Below are positions 1 to 9,027 of a stretch of 64,000 bases of DNA, one piece after another. Under the pieces are notes generated by a model that was not told the DNA's origin, did no database searches, and saw only the letters and a list, made by a program, of their open reading frames with translations. The stretch is from JAZDOK01 sp043798715 (GTDB lineage: Bacteria; Vulcanimicrobiota; JAZDOK01). The DNA lies in the NCBI GenBank assembly GCA_043798715.1, contig JAZDOK010000013.1, positions 135,960 through 199,959 on the forward strand, given 5' to 3'. A program made the position numbers and the translations under genes. Positions within the stretch are counted from its first letter, which is position 1, and every line of letters begins with the position of its first letter.

Positions 1-804
1 AGAGACGCTTTTCAGGCGGTGCTTAAGGAGAATCTCGGCCATTTCGACGTCCTCGGTCGTCGTGATTTTAATGTTCTCCGCTGAACTCATGACGACCTTG
101 ACCCGATACCCCAGGCGTTCCACCAGGGCGGCATCGTCCGTAGCGTAGAATTCGGCCGCTCTGGCTTTCTTATGCGCCTCGAGAAGTACATCGTAAATAA
201 AGATCTGCGGCGTGTGGGCCATCCATATTTCGTTGCGGTTGAGAGTGGAGGATATATAATTTTCTCTCTCCACCTTCTTTACGGTTTCATGGGCGGGAAG
301 AGCCAGGATGGCGCCTCCGAAGCGGGGGCCGCCCTTGTAACCGGAGGGGTAGAGCGAAGTCACCTTGACTCCCTCAACTTCCATTTCCCGCTCGATGCCC
401 TTGGCCGCGGCCATGGCTTTATCTGCTTCCAATTCTTCCCGGCAGGCCTCGAAGACGCGATCCAGAAGATCCCGGCTCACCAGGGGACGGGCGCCGTCGT
501 GTACGGCCACCAGTTCCGCTCCTTCCAGATACGCCAGCCCGGAATGTACCGAATCCTGTCTTTCCTCTCCTCCGGGCAGGATCTGTCCCACCTTGTTGAA
601 ATGGTATTTTTTTACCAGGTCCCCGATGGCGGTAATATCCTCACGTGTCGTTACCAGGACGATTTCCTCCACCAGGGGATGGTTTTCAAATGCTTCGAGT
701 GTCCAGGCCAGAACCGGTTTGCCCCCTATGGAGATGAGGAGCTTGTTTCCCTGGGTCACTCTCTTGCCACGGCCCGCAGCCGCAATGATAGCTGAAATTC
801 TCAT
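1..804 (-). CDS. ispD: 2-C-methyl-D-erythritol 4-phosphate cytidylyltransferase, 3' end cut by window edge
   Basis: Joins CTP to methylerythritol 4-phosphate in the cytoplasmic non-mevalonate isoprenoid pathway. The minus-strand frame is open from an ATG at 804, preceded by AAAGGAGG with good spacing, to base 1, so at least 268 codons are present. Visible family motifs are AAGRGKR near the start, ERQDSV, VHDGARP, HTPQIF, TDDAALVE and NIKITT. About residues 129-158 (KAMAAAKGIE through GGPRFGG) form an insertion of 25-30 residues that common family members lack; they run directly from the helix after DGARP to the GG-ILALP strand. With that insertion and no stop yet, the protein exceeds the usual 225-240 residues. 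It lies 24 bp after the PIN/TRAM gene in a clpC-radA-PIN/TRAM-ispD cluster and is probably co-transcribed with it. An IspDF fusion cannot be excluded because the end is missing. Confidence 0.9.
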   Translation of the reverse strand, partial: MRISAIIAAAGRGKRVTQGNKLLISIGGKPVLAWTLEAFENHPLVEEIVLVTTREDITAIGDLVKKYHFNKVGQILPGGEERQDSVHSGLAYLEGAELVAVHDGARPLVSRDLLDRVFEACREELEADKAMAAAKGIEREMEVEGVKVTSLYPSGYKGGPRFGGAILALPAHETVKKVERENYISSTLNRNEIWMAHTPQIFIYDVLLEAHKKARAAEFYATDDAALVERLGYRVKVVMSSAENIKITTTEDVEMAEILLKHRLKSVS

Positions 805-828
805 GTAGTCCTCCTTTGTCTCGCGTCG

Positions 829-1908
829 TTAAACAGTTCTGGCAAAGACCATCTTGCCGGCCATTGTCTGAAGAACGCTGGTCACTTCCACCGCAACTTT
901 CTTCCCGATATGCCTCTTTCCATCCTCGATGACGACCATAGTGCCGTCGTCAAGATAGGACACCCCCTGGCCGGGCTCTTTGCCTTCCCGGATGACATGC
1001 AGGGAGATCTCCTCTCCGGGAATGAATACCGGCTTTAAGGCGTTGGCCAGCTCGTTGACATTCAGCACTTTGATGCCCTGGAGCTGGGCCACCTTGTTCA
1101 GGTTGAAATCAGTAGTAACCAGGACGGCCCCCGTTTCCTGGCAGAGCTTCACCAGGCGGGCATCGGTGGCGCCATCGGGATAATCTTTCTCCACGATCCG
1201 AATCGGCACCTCTTTCTGAAGGGCGGTCAGCATGTCCAGCCCCCGGCGGCCGCGGTTGCGCCGCAGCGCATCGGCTGAATCGGCGATCTGCTGCATTTCA
1301 TCGAGGACGAACCTGGGCACTATGACATCTCCCTCCACAAAGCCTGATAGGTAGATCTCGGCAAAACGGCCGTCGATGATTACACTGGTGTCGAGCACCT
1401 TGGCTGTCGGCCGCTTCTTACCGCCGAACAGACCGCCGCGCCCCAGCATATCGCCCGTGCTCGGATTGTATAGAACCCTCGTGGTTATAAAGATTCCCAG
1501 GTAGCAGATGAAGATGGTCACCAGCAGGTAGATAAATGCTGCCAGAAATTCCCCGATGGTCGGAATATCCTTCAGGGGGACCTTGCTTAGAACCAGATCC
1601 ACCAGGGTTGAGATGATAAGTCCGATGATGAGTCCAATTGTTCCCATTATCATTTCAGGGAAGGAAATTTTCTGAAAATATTCCGCAACCCGGCTGGTAA
1701 TCCGCATGAATAGATTAGCCAGGAGCGGCGAGAGCACAATACTCAGGAGGGTGATTACGCACCCGGTGGCAAAGAAAGAGATCTGCTGCTGCTCCAGTGT
1801 CAGGTTTGAAAAAAGCTGATCTCTGATGAGGCCGGCCAGTTTGTATCCCAGGAGGATGCCAAAAACCGTCATAATGACATAGAACAGAGCCCTGATAAAT
1901 CGCGTCAT
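829..1908 (-). CDS. PIN/TRAM domain membrane protein (YacL-like)
   Basis: A 359-residue protein with about four membrane segments in the first 145 residues, a PIN nuclease-fold domain starting around residue 170 (LDTSVIIDGR) with later acidic motifs (DATDARL, TTDFNLNK), and a C-terminal TRAM domain of about 60 residues (GKEPGQGVSYLDDGTMVVIE). This is the architecture of Bacillus YacL and relatives. PIN domains are typically metal-dependent RNases, but the role of the YacL group is not settled. The ATG follows AAAGGAGGTG with ideal spacing. It sits between radA and ispD, the conserved Firmicutes-type order. The acidic PIN residues look intact, so activity is plausible but inferred. Confidence 0.88.
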   Translation of the reverse strand: MTRFIRALFYVIMTVFGILLGYKLAGLIRDQLFSNLTLEQQQISFFATGCVITLLSIVLSPLLANLFMRITSRVAEYFQKISFPEMIMGTIGLIIGLIISTLVDLVLSKVPLKDIPTIGEFLAAFIYLLVTIFICYLGIFITTRVLYNPSTGDMLGRGGLFGGKKRPTAKVLDTSVIIDGRFAEIYLSGFVEGDVIVPRFVLDEMQQIADSADALRRNRGRRGLDMLTALQKEVPIRIVEKDYPDGATDARLVKLCQETGAVLVTTDFNLNKVAQLQGIKVLNVNELANALKPVFIPGEEISLHVIREGKEPGQGVSYLDDGTMVVIEDGKRHIGKKVAVEVTSVLQTMAGKMVFARTV

Positions 1909-1947
1909 TTTTTCACCTCCTTTCTTTTTTGTATACAGGCGGGATCG

Positions 1948-3360
1948 TTAAAAGGGAAGTGGCTCCCTCAAAGTTCTCTCCGCCGACAGCGGGACTTTTT
2001 TATCTAAACCGGCCACGCGCAGGGCGTCCCGGATGTCGTCGATTCCCTCGGTTTTTATTCTTCTCCCGCCGACGGCGAGGCTCTTTTCCAGATTATGGCG
2101 GGAGAGAATGCAGCGATCAAAGCCCAAGCGGGCTGCCTCTGAGAGCCTCAGTTCCACCTGGGTGACCGATCGGGTCTCTCCTGCCAGGCCCACTTCCCCG
2201 AGAAAGACATCTGTGCCCGGGAGGGGAATGTCCAGGAGGCTTGAGGCCACCGCCAGGATAACGCCCAGATCCGAGGCGGTCTCCTCTATCTTGACCCCCC
2301 CCACCACGTTCACGAAGACGTCCCGATCGGCCAGCGAGAGACCTCCCCGGCGCTCAAGCACCGCCAGAAGAAGGGCCAGGCGGTTTACATCTATGCCCAT
2401 GCTTCGCCGGATGGGCATCCCGAAAGACGAGCGGGAGACGAGTGCCTGAATTTCGACCAGGAGCGGCCTCGTTCCCTCAAGGATGGGGACGATGGCCGAT
2501 CCGGCCACTGCCTGCGGCCGCTGGGCGAGGAAGAGTTCCGAAGGATTCTCGACTTCATGCAATCCGCATCCGGTCATTTCGAAAATTCCGACCTCGTTGG
2601 TGGAGCCGAAGCGGTTCTTGATGGCCCGGAGCATGCGGTAATTCTGGTAGGCCTCTCCTTCGAAGTAGAGGACCGAGTCCACGATATGCTCCAGGACCCG
2701 GGGGCCCGCAATGGCGCCGTCTTTGGTCACGTGCCCCACCACCAGGACGGCGATGTTCTCCTGCTTGGCCATCCGCATGAGCCGGGCCGCGCACTCTCTC
2801 ACCTGGGCGACGCTGCCCGGCGCCGAGGGGAGATCGGGCCGGTATACGGTCTGGATGGAATCTACGATGAGGAGTCTGGGTCTGAGTTTGAGGGTGTGTT
2901 CGAGGATGGCCTCGAGGTTGATCTCGGCCAGAATTAGGAGAGAGGGCGCCGCAACGTCCAGGCGGTCGGCCCGAAGCTTGGTCTGCTGAAGCGATTCTTC
3001 CCCGGAGACATAGAGCACCGGGCCGTAGCGGTTGGCAAGAAGGCCGGCCGCCTGAAGGAGGAGGGTGGATTTTCCGATGCCTGGAGTCCCCCCGATGAGT
3101 ACGATGGAGCCGGCCACCAGGCCGCCTCCCAGCACCCGGTCCAGTTCCGCGATTCCGCAGAGAAGGCGGTTTTCCTCTGATGGCATGATCTCCCCAAGTT
3201 TTTTGGGACTCTCCATACCGGAGAAACTCTCGGGAGAGCGTTTGTCCGGGACCATCTCCTCAACAAAAGTGTTCCAACCGGAGCAATCCGGGCAGCGCCC
3301 CAGCCACTTTACGGCCACCGAACCGCAGTCCTGGCAGATGTACCGTGTTTTTTTCTTCAT
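1948..3360 (-). CDS. radA: DNA repair protein RadA (Sms)
   Basis: RecA-like ATPase that promotes branch migration in homologous recombination and repair. The 470-residue product begins MKKKTRYICQDCG and has the four-cysteine zinc finger (CQDC...CPDC), Walker A GGTPGIGKS near residue 90, the RadA-specific KNRFG motif near residue 245, and a C-terminal Lon-protease-like domain from about residue 330. The frame stays open 71 codons further upstream inside clpC. The start at 3360 is chosen because RadA proteins begin just before the zinc finger. Only 10 bp separate it from the clpC stop and no strong ribosome binding site is seen, so translational coupling to clpC is likely. Length is close to the usual 450-460 residues. 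Confidence 0.95.
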   Translation of the reverse strand: MKKKTRYICQDCGSVAVKWLGRCPDCSGWNTFVEEMVPDKRSPESFSGMESPKKLGEIMPSEENRLLCGIAELDRVLGGGLVAGSIVLIGGTPGIGKSTLLLQAAGLLANRYGPVLYVSGEESLQQTKLRADRLDVAAPSLLILAEINLEAILEHTLKLRPRLLIVDSIQTVYRPDLPSAPGSVAQVRECAARLMRMAKQENIAVLVVGHVTKDGAIAGPRVLEHIVDSVLYFEGEAYQNYRMLRAIKNRFGSTNEVGIFEMTGCGLHEVENPSELFLAQRPQAVAGSAIVPILEGTRPLLVEIQALVSRSSFGMPIRRSMGIDVNRLALLLAVLERRGGLSLADRDVFVNVVGGVKIEETASDLGVILAVASSLLDIPLPGTDVFLGEVGLAGETRSVTQVELRLSEAARLGFDRCILSRHNLEKSLAVGGRRIKTEGIDDIRDALRVAGLDKKVPLSAERTLREPLPF

Positions 3361-3370
3361 TTTAAAGGCG

Positions 3371-5854
3371 TCAACCGTTAACTTTTTTTTCCGGCTTTGC
3401 GGGGACGGCAGCGACTTCTTCCTGGTTTCTAAAGACGATGTTTCCGTCTTCCGCGTCGATAACGACCGTATCATGCTCTTTGAAGCGGTTGCGGATGAAA
3501 TCCTCGGCCAGGGGGTCCTCCACCCTGCGCTGGATGGCCCGCCTGAGAGGCCTGGCCCCGAACTGCGGATCAAAGCCTTCCTTGGCCAGGAGCTCCTTGG
3601 CGGCCTCGGTGGCGACCATCTTGCGATCCTGCGCCTCGACTTCCTTGGCGACGCGGGAGAGCATGAGATCGACGATCTGCTTGACCTCCTGCTCGCTTAA
3701 GGCGTGGAAGACGACAGACTCATCGAGGCGGTTTAAAAACTCCGGCTTGAAAACCTTCTTTACTTCCTCCATGATCTTGGTTTTCATCCGCTCGTACTTG
3801 GCATCCGTAGAGCCTTCGTCCTTCTGCTTCCTGAAGCCCATTTCGACGTCAGGGGCGAGGCCGGACACTCCGATATTTGAGGTCATAATGATGACGACGT
3901 TTTTGAAATCCACGACGCGGCCCTGTGAATCCGTCAGGCGGCCGTCCTCCAGCACCTGGAGGAGGATGTTGAAGACATCGGGATGCGCCTTTTCAATTTC
4001 GTCGAGGAGGATGACGGCGTAGGGCTTTCTGCGCACCGCTTCGGTGAGCTGCCCGCCTTCCTCAAAACCCACGTATCCGGGAGGGGCGCCCACCAGGCGG
4101 GAGACGGCGAATTTTTCCATGTATTCGGACATGTCGATCCGGACCATCGCGTCCTCGTCATCAAAGAGGAATTCCGCCACCGTCCTGGCCAGCTCGGTCT
4201 TGCCCACCCCGGTTGGCCCCAGGAAGAGAAAGGAGCCAATGGGCCGCTTGGGATCCTTAAGGCCGGCCCGGGCGCGCCGGACCGCCTTGGAGACCATTTT
4301 TATGGCCTCGTCCTGCCCGATGACACGCTTGTGCAGAGCTTCCTCCATGCTGAGAAGCTTTGTGGATTCGGCCTCGGCCAGCTTGGTGACCGGGATCTTG
4401 GTCCAGGAGGAGACGATCCGGGCGACCTCCTCCTCGTTGACCGTGTTGTCGGGATCGCCGGTCTTGGTCCGCTTTTCCTGCCACTCCTTGGTCTTTTCCT
4501 CTTTCTTCCTGCGAATCTTCTCTTCTTTATCACGCAGGAGCGCGGCCTTCTCGTAATCCTGGGCCGAGATGACCGCCTCTTTTTCCTGACGCACCTGCTT
4601 TAGTTCAGCCTCCACCTCCCGCAGCTCCAGCGGCGGCTGGGTTGAGCGCAGGCGCACCCTTGAGGCGGCCTCGTCCATCACGTCTATCGCCTTGTCGGGG
4701 AGAAAACGGTCGCTGATATACCGATCCGCCAGCTTGGCGGCCATGACCAGGGCATCGTCCGTGATTCGCACCTTATGGTGAGCCTCATAGCGGTCGCGAA
4801 GCCCCTTGAGGATGTCAATCGTCTGGGCCACGGTCGGCTCGGGGACGTTTACCGGCTGGAACCTGCGCTCGAGGGCCGCGTCCTTCTCGATATATTTACG
4901 ATATTCGTCCAGCGTGGTGGCTCCGATGCACTGGAGCTCCCCCCGCGAGAGGGATGGCTTGAGTATATTAGAGGCGTCTATGGCCCCTTCGGCGGCACCG
5001 GCCCCCACGATGGTGTGCAATTCGTCCACAAAGAGGATGATTTCTCCGGAGGCGGCCCGGATCTCGTCCATGACCCGCTTGAGGCGCTCTTCGAACTCCC
5101 CGCGATACTTGGTCCCGGCCACCAGGCCGGCCAGATCCAGGGAGATGACCCTCTTGTCCGCCAGGAGTTCCGGAATTTCGTTCCTGGCGATCCTCTGGGC
5201 CAGGCTCTCCACGATGGCCGTCTTGCCGACGCCGGGCTCCCCGAGAAGGGCCGGATTGTTCTTGGTCCTCCGGACCAGAATCTGGATCACCCGCTCAATC
5301 TCGTTCTCTCTCCCTATAACCGGGTCCAGCTTGTTCTCCCGCGCCATCTGGGTCAGGTCCCGTCCATACTGATCGAGGGTGGGCGTCTTGGTCTTCTCCT
5401 TCTGAGGAGTCGAGGCCGCCTCCAGCCCGAGGAACTGGACGATCTCGCTCCGCACCTTCTGAGGATCGACTTCCAGGTTGCTGAGCACTCTGGCGGCGAC
5501 GCCCTCTCCTTCACGCACCAGACCGAGGAGCAGGTGCTCCGTCCCGATGTAATTATGATTCAGAGTCTTGGCCTCCTCGAAGGCCAGCTCGATTACCCGC
5601 TTGGCCCGCGGAGTGAAGACCACTTCCTGCTGGGTGGTCTGCCCGCCCTTGCCGACGATGGCCTCCACCTCGGTCCGAACCCTCAAGAGATTGATTCCGA
5701 GGCGCTCCAGCACCTTGGCGGCTACGCTCTCGCCCTCGCTGATGATGCCCAGGAGCAGGTGCTCAGTCCCGATGTAATTGTTGCCGAGGCGGGCGGCCTC
5801 TTCCTGCGCCAACACTATGGATCGCCTGGCCCGCTCAGTAAATGGTTCCCACAT
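3371..5854 (-). CDS. clpC: ATP-dependent Clp protease ATP-binding subunit ClpC
   Basis: Hsp100 unfoldase that feeds substrates to ClpP in the cytoplasm. At 827 residues it has the two N-terminal Clp-N repeats (both containing NYIGTEHLLLG), a first AAA+ module with GEPGVGKT near residue 205, a UVR/M-domain coiled coil around 420-460, and a second AAA+ module with GPTGVGKT near residue 545. The M-domain is what distinguishes ClpC from ClpA. The start codon at 5854 has GTGAGGAGG upstream. No ctsR, mcsA or mcsB gene precedes it, unlike the Firmicutes operon; the neighbour upstream is the divergent pit gene. It is the first gene of the clpC-radA-PIN/TRAM-ispD run. Confidence 0.96.
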   Translation of the reverse strand: MWEPFTERARRSIVLAQEEAARLGNNYIGTEHLLLGIISEGESVAAKVLERLGINLLRVRTEVEAIVGKGGQTTQQEVVFTPRAKRVIELAFEEAKTLNHNYIGTEHLLLGLVREGEGVAARVLSNLEVDPQKVRSEIVQFLGLEAASTPQKEKTKTPTLDQYGRDLTQMARENKLDPVIGRENEIERVIQILVRRTKNNPALLGEPGVGKTAIVESLAQRIARNEIPELLADKRVISLDLAGLVAGTKYRGEFEERLKRVMDEIRAASGEIILFVDELHTIVGAGAAEGAIDASNILKPSLSRGELQCIGATTLDEYRKYIEKDAALERRFQPVNVPEPTVAQTIDILKGLRDRYEAHHKVRITDDALVMAAKLADRYISDRFLPDKAIDVMDEAASRVRLRSTQPPLELREVEAELKQVRQEKEAVISAQDYEKAALLRDKEEKIRRKKEEKTKEWQEKRTKTGDPDNTVNEEEVARIVSSWTKIPVTKLAEAESTKLLSMEEALHKRVIGQDEAIKMVSKAVRRARAGLKDPKRPIGSFLFLGPTGVGKTELARTVAEFLFDDEDAMVRIDMSEYMEKFAVSRLVGAPPGYVGFEEGGQLTEAVRRKPYAVILLDEIEKAHPDVFNILLQVLEDGRLTDSQGRVVDFKNVVIIMTSNIGVSGLAPDVEMGFRKQKDEGSTDAKYERMKTKIMEEVKKVFKPEFLNRLDESVVFHALSEQEVKQIVDLMLSRVAKEVEAQDRKMVATEAAKELLAKEGFDPQFGARPLRRAIQRRVEDPLAEDFIRNRFKEHDTVVIDAEDGNIVFRNQEEVAAVPAKPEKKVNG

Positions 5855-5993
5855 AACCTACCTCCTCACCATTATGAACGCGCAACTTACCCGCTGCCTG
5901 TGCGCGTATAATATGCAAACTATTACTAAACTTCTCTTTTTTTCCTTATATTCCTTTCTTTAACAGTGCTGTCCCGTCCACCCTGAGAAGGGG

Positions 5994-6010
5994 GAGGAAT
6001 TGAATTCCTC
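5994..6010. promoter_or_regulatory. Perfect palindrome in the pit leader
   Basis: GAGGAATT and AATTCCTC form perfect 8-bp arms around a single G, starting 32 bases before the Pit ATG. The left arm contains the only purine-rich SD-like sequence (GGGGAGGA) in the leader, which is too far from the ATG for normal spacing. It could be a repressor operator or an RNA hairpin. Function is inference. Confidence 0.35.
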
Positions 6011-6025
6011 ATAGAAATAAGCCAC

Positions 6026-7027
6026 ATGAGCACCATGGATATTTTTGCCGTCATCTGCCTGTTATTGGCGCTGGCTTTTGATTTTACCAACGGATTTCAC
6101 GATGCCGCCAACTCTATAGCCACGGTGGTCTCCACCCGGGTCCTGACGCCGAGACAAGCCGTGATATGGGCGGCCGCGTTCAATTTCATCGCTTTTTTAG
6201 TGTTCGGAACCGCCGTCGCCAAAACCATAGGGAAAGGAATGATCGATCTTAACGCCGTCAATCTGACGGTTATTTTTTCGGGCCTGCTCGGGACGATTGC
6301 CTGGAATATCATCACCTGGTATTTCGGGATTCCCACCAGTTCCTCCCATGCGCTGATCGGCGGCTACGCCGGCGCCGCCATCGCCAGGGCGGGCTTTGGC
6401 GCGATAATTACCTCCGGATGGACGATAACGCTCCTCTTTATTTTCCTGGCGCCTCTCATCGGCCTCTTCCTGGGGCTGGTCTTTGAAGTCGCGGCCTCCT
6501 GGATTTTTTACCGGGTCCCTCTGGGGACCGCCGGCAAGCTTTTTCGCCGCCTTCAGCTTCTCTCCGCCGCCCTGTACAGCCTGGGTCACGGAGGCAACGA
6601 CGCCCAGAAAACCATGGGAATCATGGCCACCATCCTGTTCATTTCCGGCCATACAAAAACATTCGGCATTCCGCTGTGGGTGGTCCTGGGCGCCCACCTG
6701 GCCATTGCGCTGGGCACCCTCTTCGGAGGCTGGAAAATAGTAAAAACAATGGGCAACAAAATCACCAAGCTCCAGCCTCTTGACGGTTTCTGCGCCGAGA
6801 CGGCGAGCGCGCTCAGCATCTACCTGGCAACTTTCCTGGGAGCGCCGGTCAGCACCACCCACGTCATCACCGGGGCCATATCAGGCGTGGGCGCCGCGAA
6901 ACGTATCTCCGCCGTGCGTTGGGGCGTCGCCATAAATATCGTCTGGGCCTGGATTCTGACCATCCCCATGGCGGCCATTATGTCTTATGTGACCTACCAC
7001 CTGGTGCATCTTATTTTCGGTGCCTAG
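6026..7027 (+). CDS. pit: Inorganic phosphate transporter, PiT family
   Basis: Low-affinity, cation-coupled phosphate permease of the inner membrane, 333 residues with about ten hydrophobic segments. It carries both PiT signature repeats: FTNGFHDAANSIAT in the first helix and SLGHGGNDAQKTMG in the middle. Residues 83-101 (WNIITWYFGIPTSSSHALI) and the SAPVSTTH-like segment near residue 275 are also typical. The start is uncertain in detail because there is no well-spaced ribosome binding site; ATG 6026 or ATG 6035 are both possible. Followed after 20 bp by its DUF47 partner gene, the usual pit operon arrangement. Diverges from clpC. Confidence 0.93.
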   Translation: MSTMDIFAVICLLLALAFDFTNGFHDAANSIATVVSTRVLTPRQAVIWAAAFNFIAFLVFGTAVAKTIGKGMIDLNAVNLTVIFSGLLGTIAWNIITWYFGIPTSSSHALIGGYAGAAIARAGFGAIITSGWTITLLFIFLAPLIGLFLGLVFEVAASWIFYRVPLGTAGKLFRRLQLLSAALYSLGHGGNDAQKTMGIMATILFISGHTKTFGIPLWVVLGAHLAIALGTLFGGWKIVKTMGNKITKLQPLDGFCAETASALSIYLATFLGAPVSTTHVITGAISGVGAAKRISAVRWGVAINIVWAWILTIPMAAIMSYVTYHLVHLIFGA

Positions 7028-7047
7028 ACAAAAAAGGAGGGAACAAC

Positions 7048-7662
7048 GTGTTTCTGCCAAAAAATTTAGTCTTCTTCGACCTCTTCGAGGAACAGCTTGA
7101 GGTGATTTCAAAGAGCGTCGCCATCCTGCAGGCCTTGAAGGGAAAAAGTGAGATCCGTGAGGATGCCGACAAAATAAAGGAAGTCGAGCACCAGGGCGAC
7201 GTCATCGCTCACCGGATCCTGGAAACCCTGAACAAGACCTTTATCACCCCCATAGACCGTGAGGACATCACCCAGCTGGCCCACGGCTTAGACGACGTAC
7301 TGGACGATATCGAAAGAGTGGTCAACCGTCTTTCACTCTACCGGCTCATCCCCGTCCCCGAGGTGGTGTTCGTATTTGCGGACAACATCGGGGAATCGGT
7401 GGAAGAGCTCAAGAAGGGAATCAGCCTGGTCAGGGACGATCGCAAAAGAAACCTCACCCTTAAATCCTGCGAGAGAATAAACGCCCTGGAGAACGAGGGG
7501 GACGACCTCCTGCGCTCGAACCTGGAAACCCTTCTTAACAGTGATAAGGATCCGGTCTTCATCATCAAGATGAAAGAGATAATAGAGACCCTGGAAAATG
7601 TCACCGACTGCTGCGAGGACGTAGCCGATATCCTCGAAAACATCGTCATCAAAAATTATTGA
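7048..7662 (+). CDS. DUF47 family Pit accessory protein (PhoU-like)
   Basis: A 204-residue all-helical cytoplasmic protein of the DUF47/TIGR00153 family, which pairs genetically with PiT transporters and is thought to modulate phosphate uptake. Recognisable stretches are LFEEQLEVI near the start, EVEHQGDVIAHRI, and TPIDREDITQLAHGLDDVLD, the family signature. The frame remains open upstream into pit, but a GTG at 7048 has AAAAAGGAGG eight bases before it and gives the usual N terminus, so that start is chosen. The gene is 20 bp downstream of pit and is followed by a palindromic repeat that may end the transcript. Confidence 0.9.
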   Translation: MFLPKNLVFFDLFEEQLEVISKSVAILQALKGKSEIREDADKIKEVEHQGDVIAHRILETLNKTFITPIDREDITQLAHGLDDVLDDIERVVNRLSLYRLIPVPEVVFVFADNIGESVEELKKGISLVRDDRKRNLTLKSCERINALENEGDDLLRSNLETLLNSDKDPVFIIKMKEIIETLENVTDCCEDVADILENIVIKNY

Positions 7663-7678
7663 TTTTTCCGGCGGCAAC

Positions 7679-7706
7679 GTAAGGGCGAAAAATTTTTCGC
7701 CCCTAC
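7679..7706. repeat. Dispersed palindrome copy 1 (GTARGGGC family)
   Basis: A 28-bp near-perfect palindrome with GTAAGGGC and GCCCCTAC ends around a GAAAAATTTTTC core, 16 bp after the DUF47 stop. The same core recurs at 46811-46838. Related copies lie at 12228, 57292 and 58093. Probable REP/MITE-like element; it may also act as a terminator. Confidence 0.85.
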
Positions 7707-7827
7707 AATAACCACGATCCCATGAACATGGTTCGGCATGACCCCGAAGCCTACCTTGAAGAGGAACAGGAGGAATCAGGGTAAATCCGGAGAATGTTCA
7801 GGAAAAGACAGAAACAGGGGGCTGTAC

Positions 7828-8982
7828 ATGAAGAAAAAGACCCTGGTTTTCCTGGTTGTTTTCCTGGCTGGATGCGCCCTCGCCCTGGCCTTGGCGTATC
7901 CGGCCCTGGCCATCCCGCGTGACCTTCTCGACGATATCGCCATCGTTGCCGTCATGGAGCCGCTCAATAAAACGACTGTTCCCGGGCATATAGATTTCCC
8001 CTACTTCCCCGAAAAAATGGGGCAGATGCTCTCCGAGGCGAACTACCGCGTCATCCCCATCACCCAGAAGATGCTCGCCGACGAGGGGATTAAACTATAC
8101 TCCTCCATCGGGCCGGATCGCTCCCTGACGGCCGCCGAGGTATCCCTTCTGGCGAAGAAATTAAGATTCGACGCCCTGGTCACGGGAAATATCTACGAGC
8201 TCCAGGTCCGCACGGAACGCCAGTTCCTCTTCATGAAGAAATTTTACGATTTCACCATGGAGGGCCAGCTTTACTACAAGGACGGGCGGGAACTTTGGCA
8301 CGGGCGCATAAGAAAATATGACCGCGAGATTCGCTCGGATGATTCGCGGGAGATTGAAAAGAGGAAAGTCTTCACCAACATCCTGACCTCCCAGGAGATC
8401 GGAGACTCCCTCCTGGCCGAACTCGGGAGGAAACCGGATGACAGAGACCCTCCCGAGATTGCGATTTCCTCCCCTTCAAAAGTCCAGGTCCTTAAGAGCA
8501 CGACCATAATACTCAAGGGCGAGGTCGCCGACAACAGCAAGGTGTGGCAGCTCTCCGTCAATGGACGGGACATGCAGATTGTTCCGCATAAACGCATCGA
8601 GTTTTCCTACCCAATCCGCCTGGAGGAGAAGAGAGCCGGGGAACGGGAGACCATCCAGGTAACCGCCCGGGACATCTTCGAAAACTCGGCCAGCGTGGAA
8701 GTGCCTCTCGTCTGGGGCAAGACCTTGAATGCCTACGTGAAGGAGATCAAGGGCTCGGACATTCTCATAAACAAGGGGCGCTACCAGGGGGTCGAGAACG
8801 GAATGGCCTTTACGGTTCACAGCGTGGAGAAGTTCAATGATCCCCTGTCGGGAGTTCCCATGTATAATGTCAGGGAACTAGGGGCCGTTGTGGTGACCAA
8901 TGTCTACGACAACACCTCGGCGGCGACGTTTCTTTCGTCTGAGCTGGCCGGCCGGGTGAAAAAAGGCGACATTCTCAAATAG
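7828..8982 (+). CDS. Secreted CsgG/FlgT-like protein of unknown function
   Basis: A 384-residue exported protein. The N terminus MKKKTLVFLVVFLAGC contains a possible lipobox (LAGC), but the hydrophobic stretch continues to ALA-IPRD, so ordinary signal peptidase cleavage is equally possible. Residues 30-150 (IAIVAVMEPLNKT through LVTGNIYELQV) resemble the nucleotide-free alpha/beta fold of CsgG, LpoB and the FlgT middle domain. A central Ig-like section (VQVLKSTTIILKGEVADNS) follows, then a C-terminal FlgT-like beta domain (ILINKGRYQGVENGMAFTV). The start at 7828 is chosen over upstream in-frame codons because it begins the signal peptide. It precedes an SLH porin and may serve envelope assembly. 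Family assignment is by resemblance only. Confidence 0.65.
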   Translation: MKKKTLVFLVVFLAGCALALALAYPALAIPRDLLDDIAIVAVMEPLNKTTVPGHIDFPYFPEKMGQMLSEANYRVIPITQKMLADEGIKLYSSIGPDRSLTAAEVSLLAKKLRFDALVTGNIYELQVRTERQFLFMKKFYDFTMEGQLYYKDGRELWHGRIRKYDREIRSDDSREIEKRKVFTNILTSQEIGDSLLAELGRKPDDRDPPEIAISSPSKVQVLKSTTIILKGEVADNSKVWQLSVNGRDMQIVPHKRIEFSYPIRLEEKRAGERETIQVTARDIFENSASVEVPLVWGKTLNAYVKEIKGSDILINKGRYQGVENGMAFTVHSVEKFNDPLSGVPMYNVRELGAVVVTNVYDNTSAATFLSSELAGRVKKGDILK

Positions 8983-9027
8983 TCCCGGTTTGAAAGGTCG
9001 GATCACACTATACTTGGGAGGTAAGAA

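Noticed and set aside
4775..5911. Long plus-strand frames opposite clpC, and similar ones opposite ispD, proS, the glucan synthase and gdhA
   Set aside because: They are antisense shadows in GC-rich coding DNA, while the opposite strand carries conserved motifs throughout.
5907..5936. TATAAT/TATTAT promoter signals between clpC and pit
   Set aside because: A good -10 box is visible on both strands, but no acceptable -35 box lies 16-18 bp upstream on either strand, so no promoter is called.
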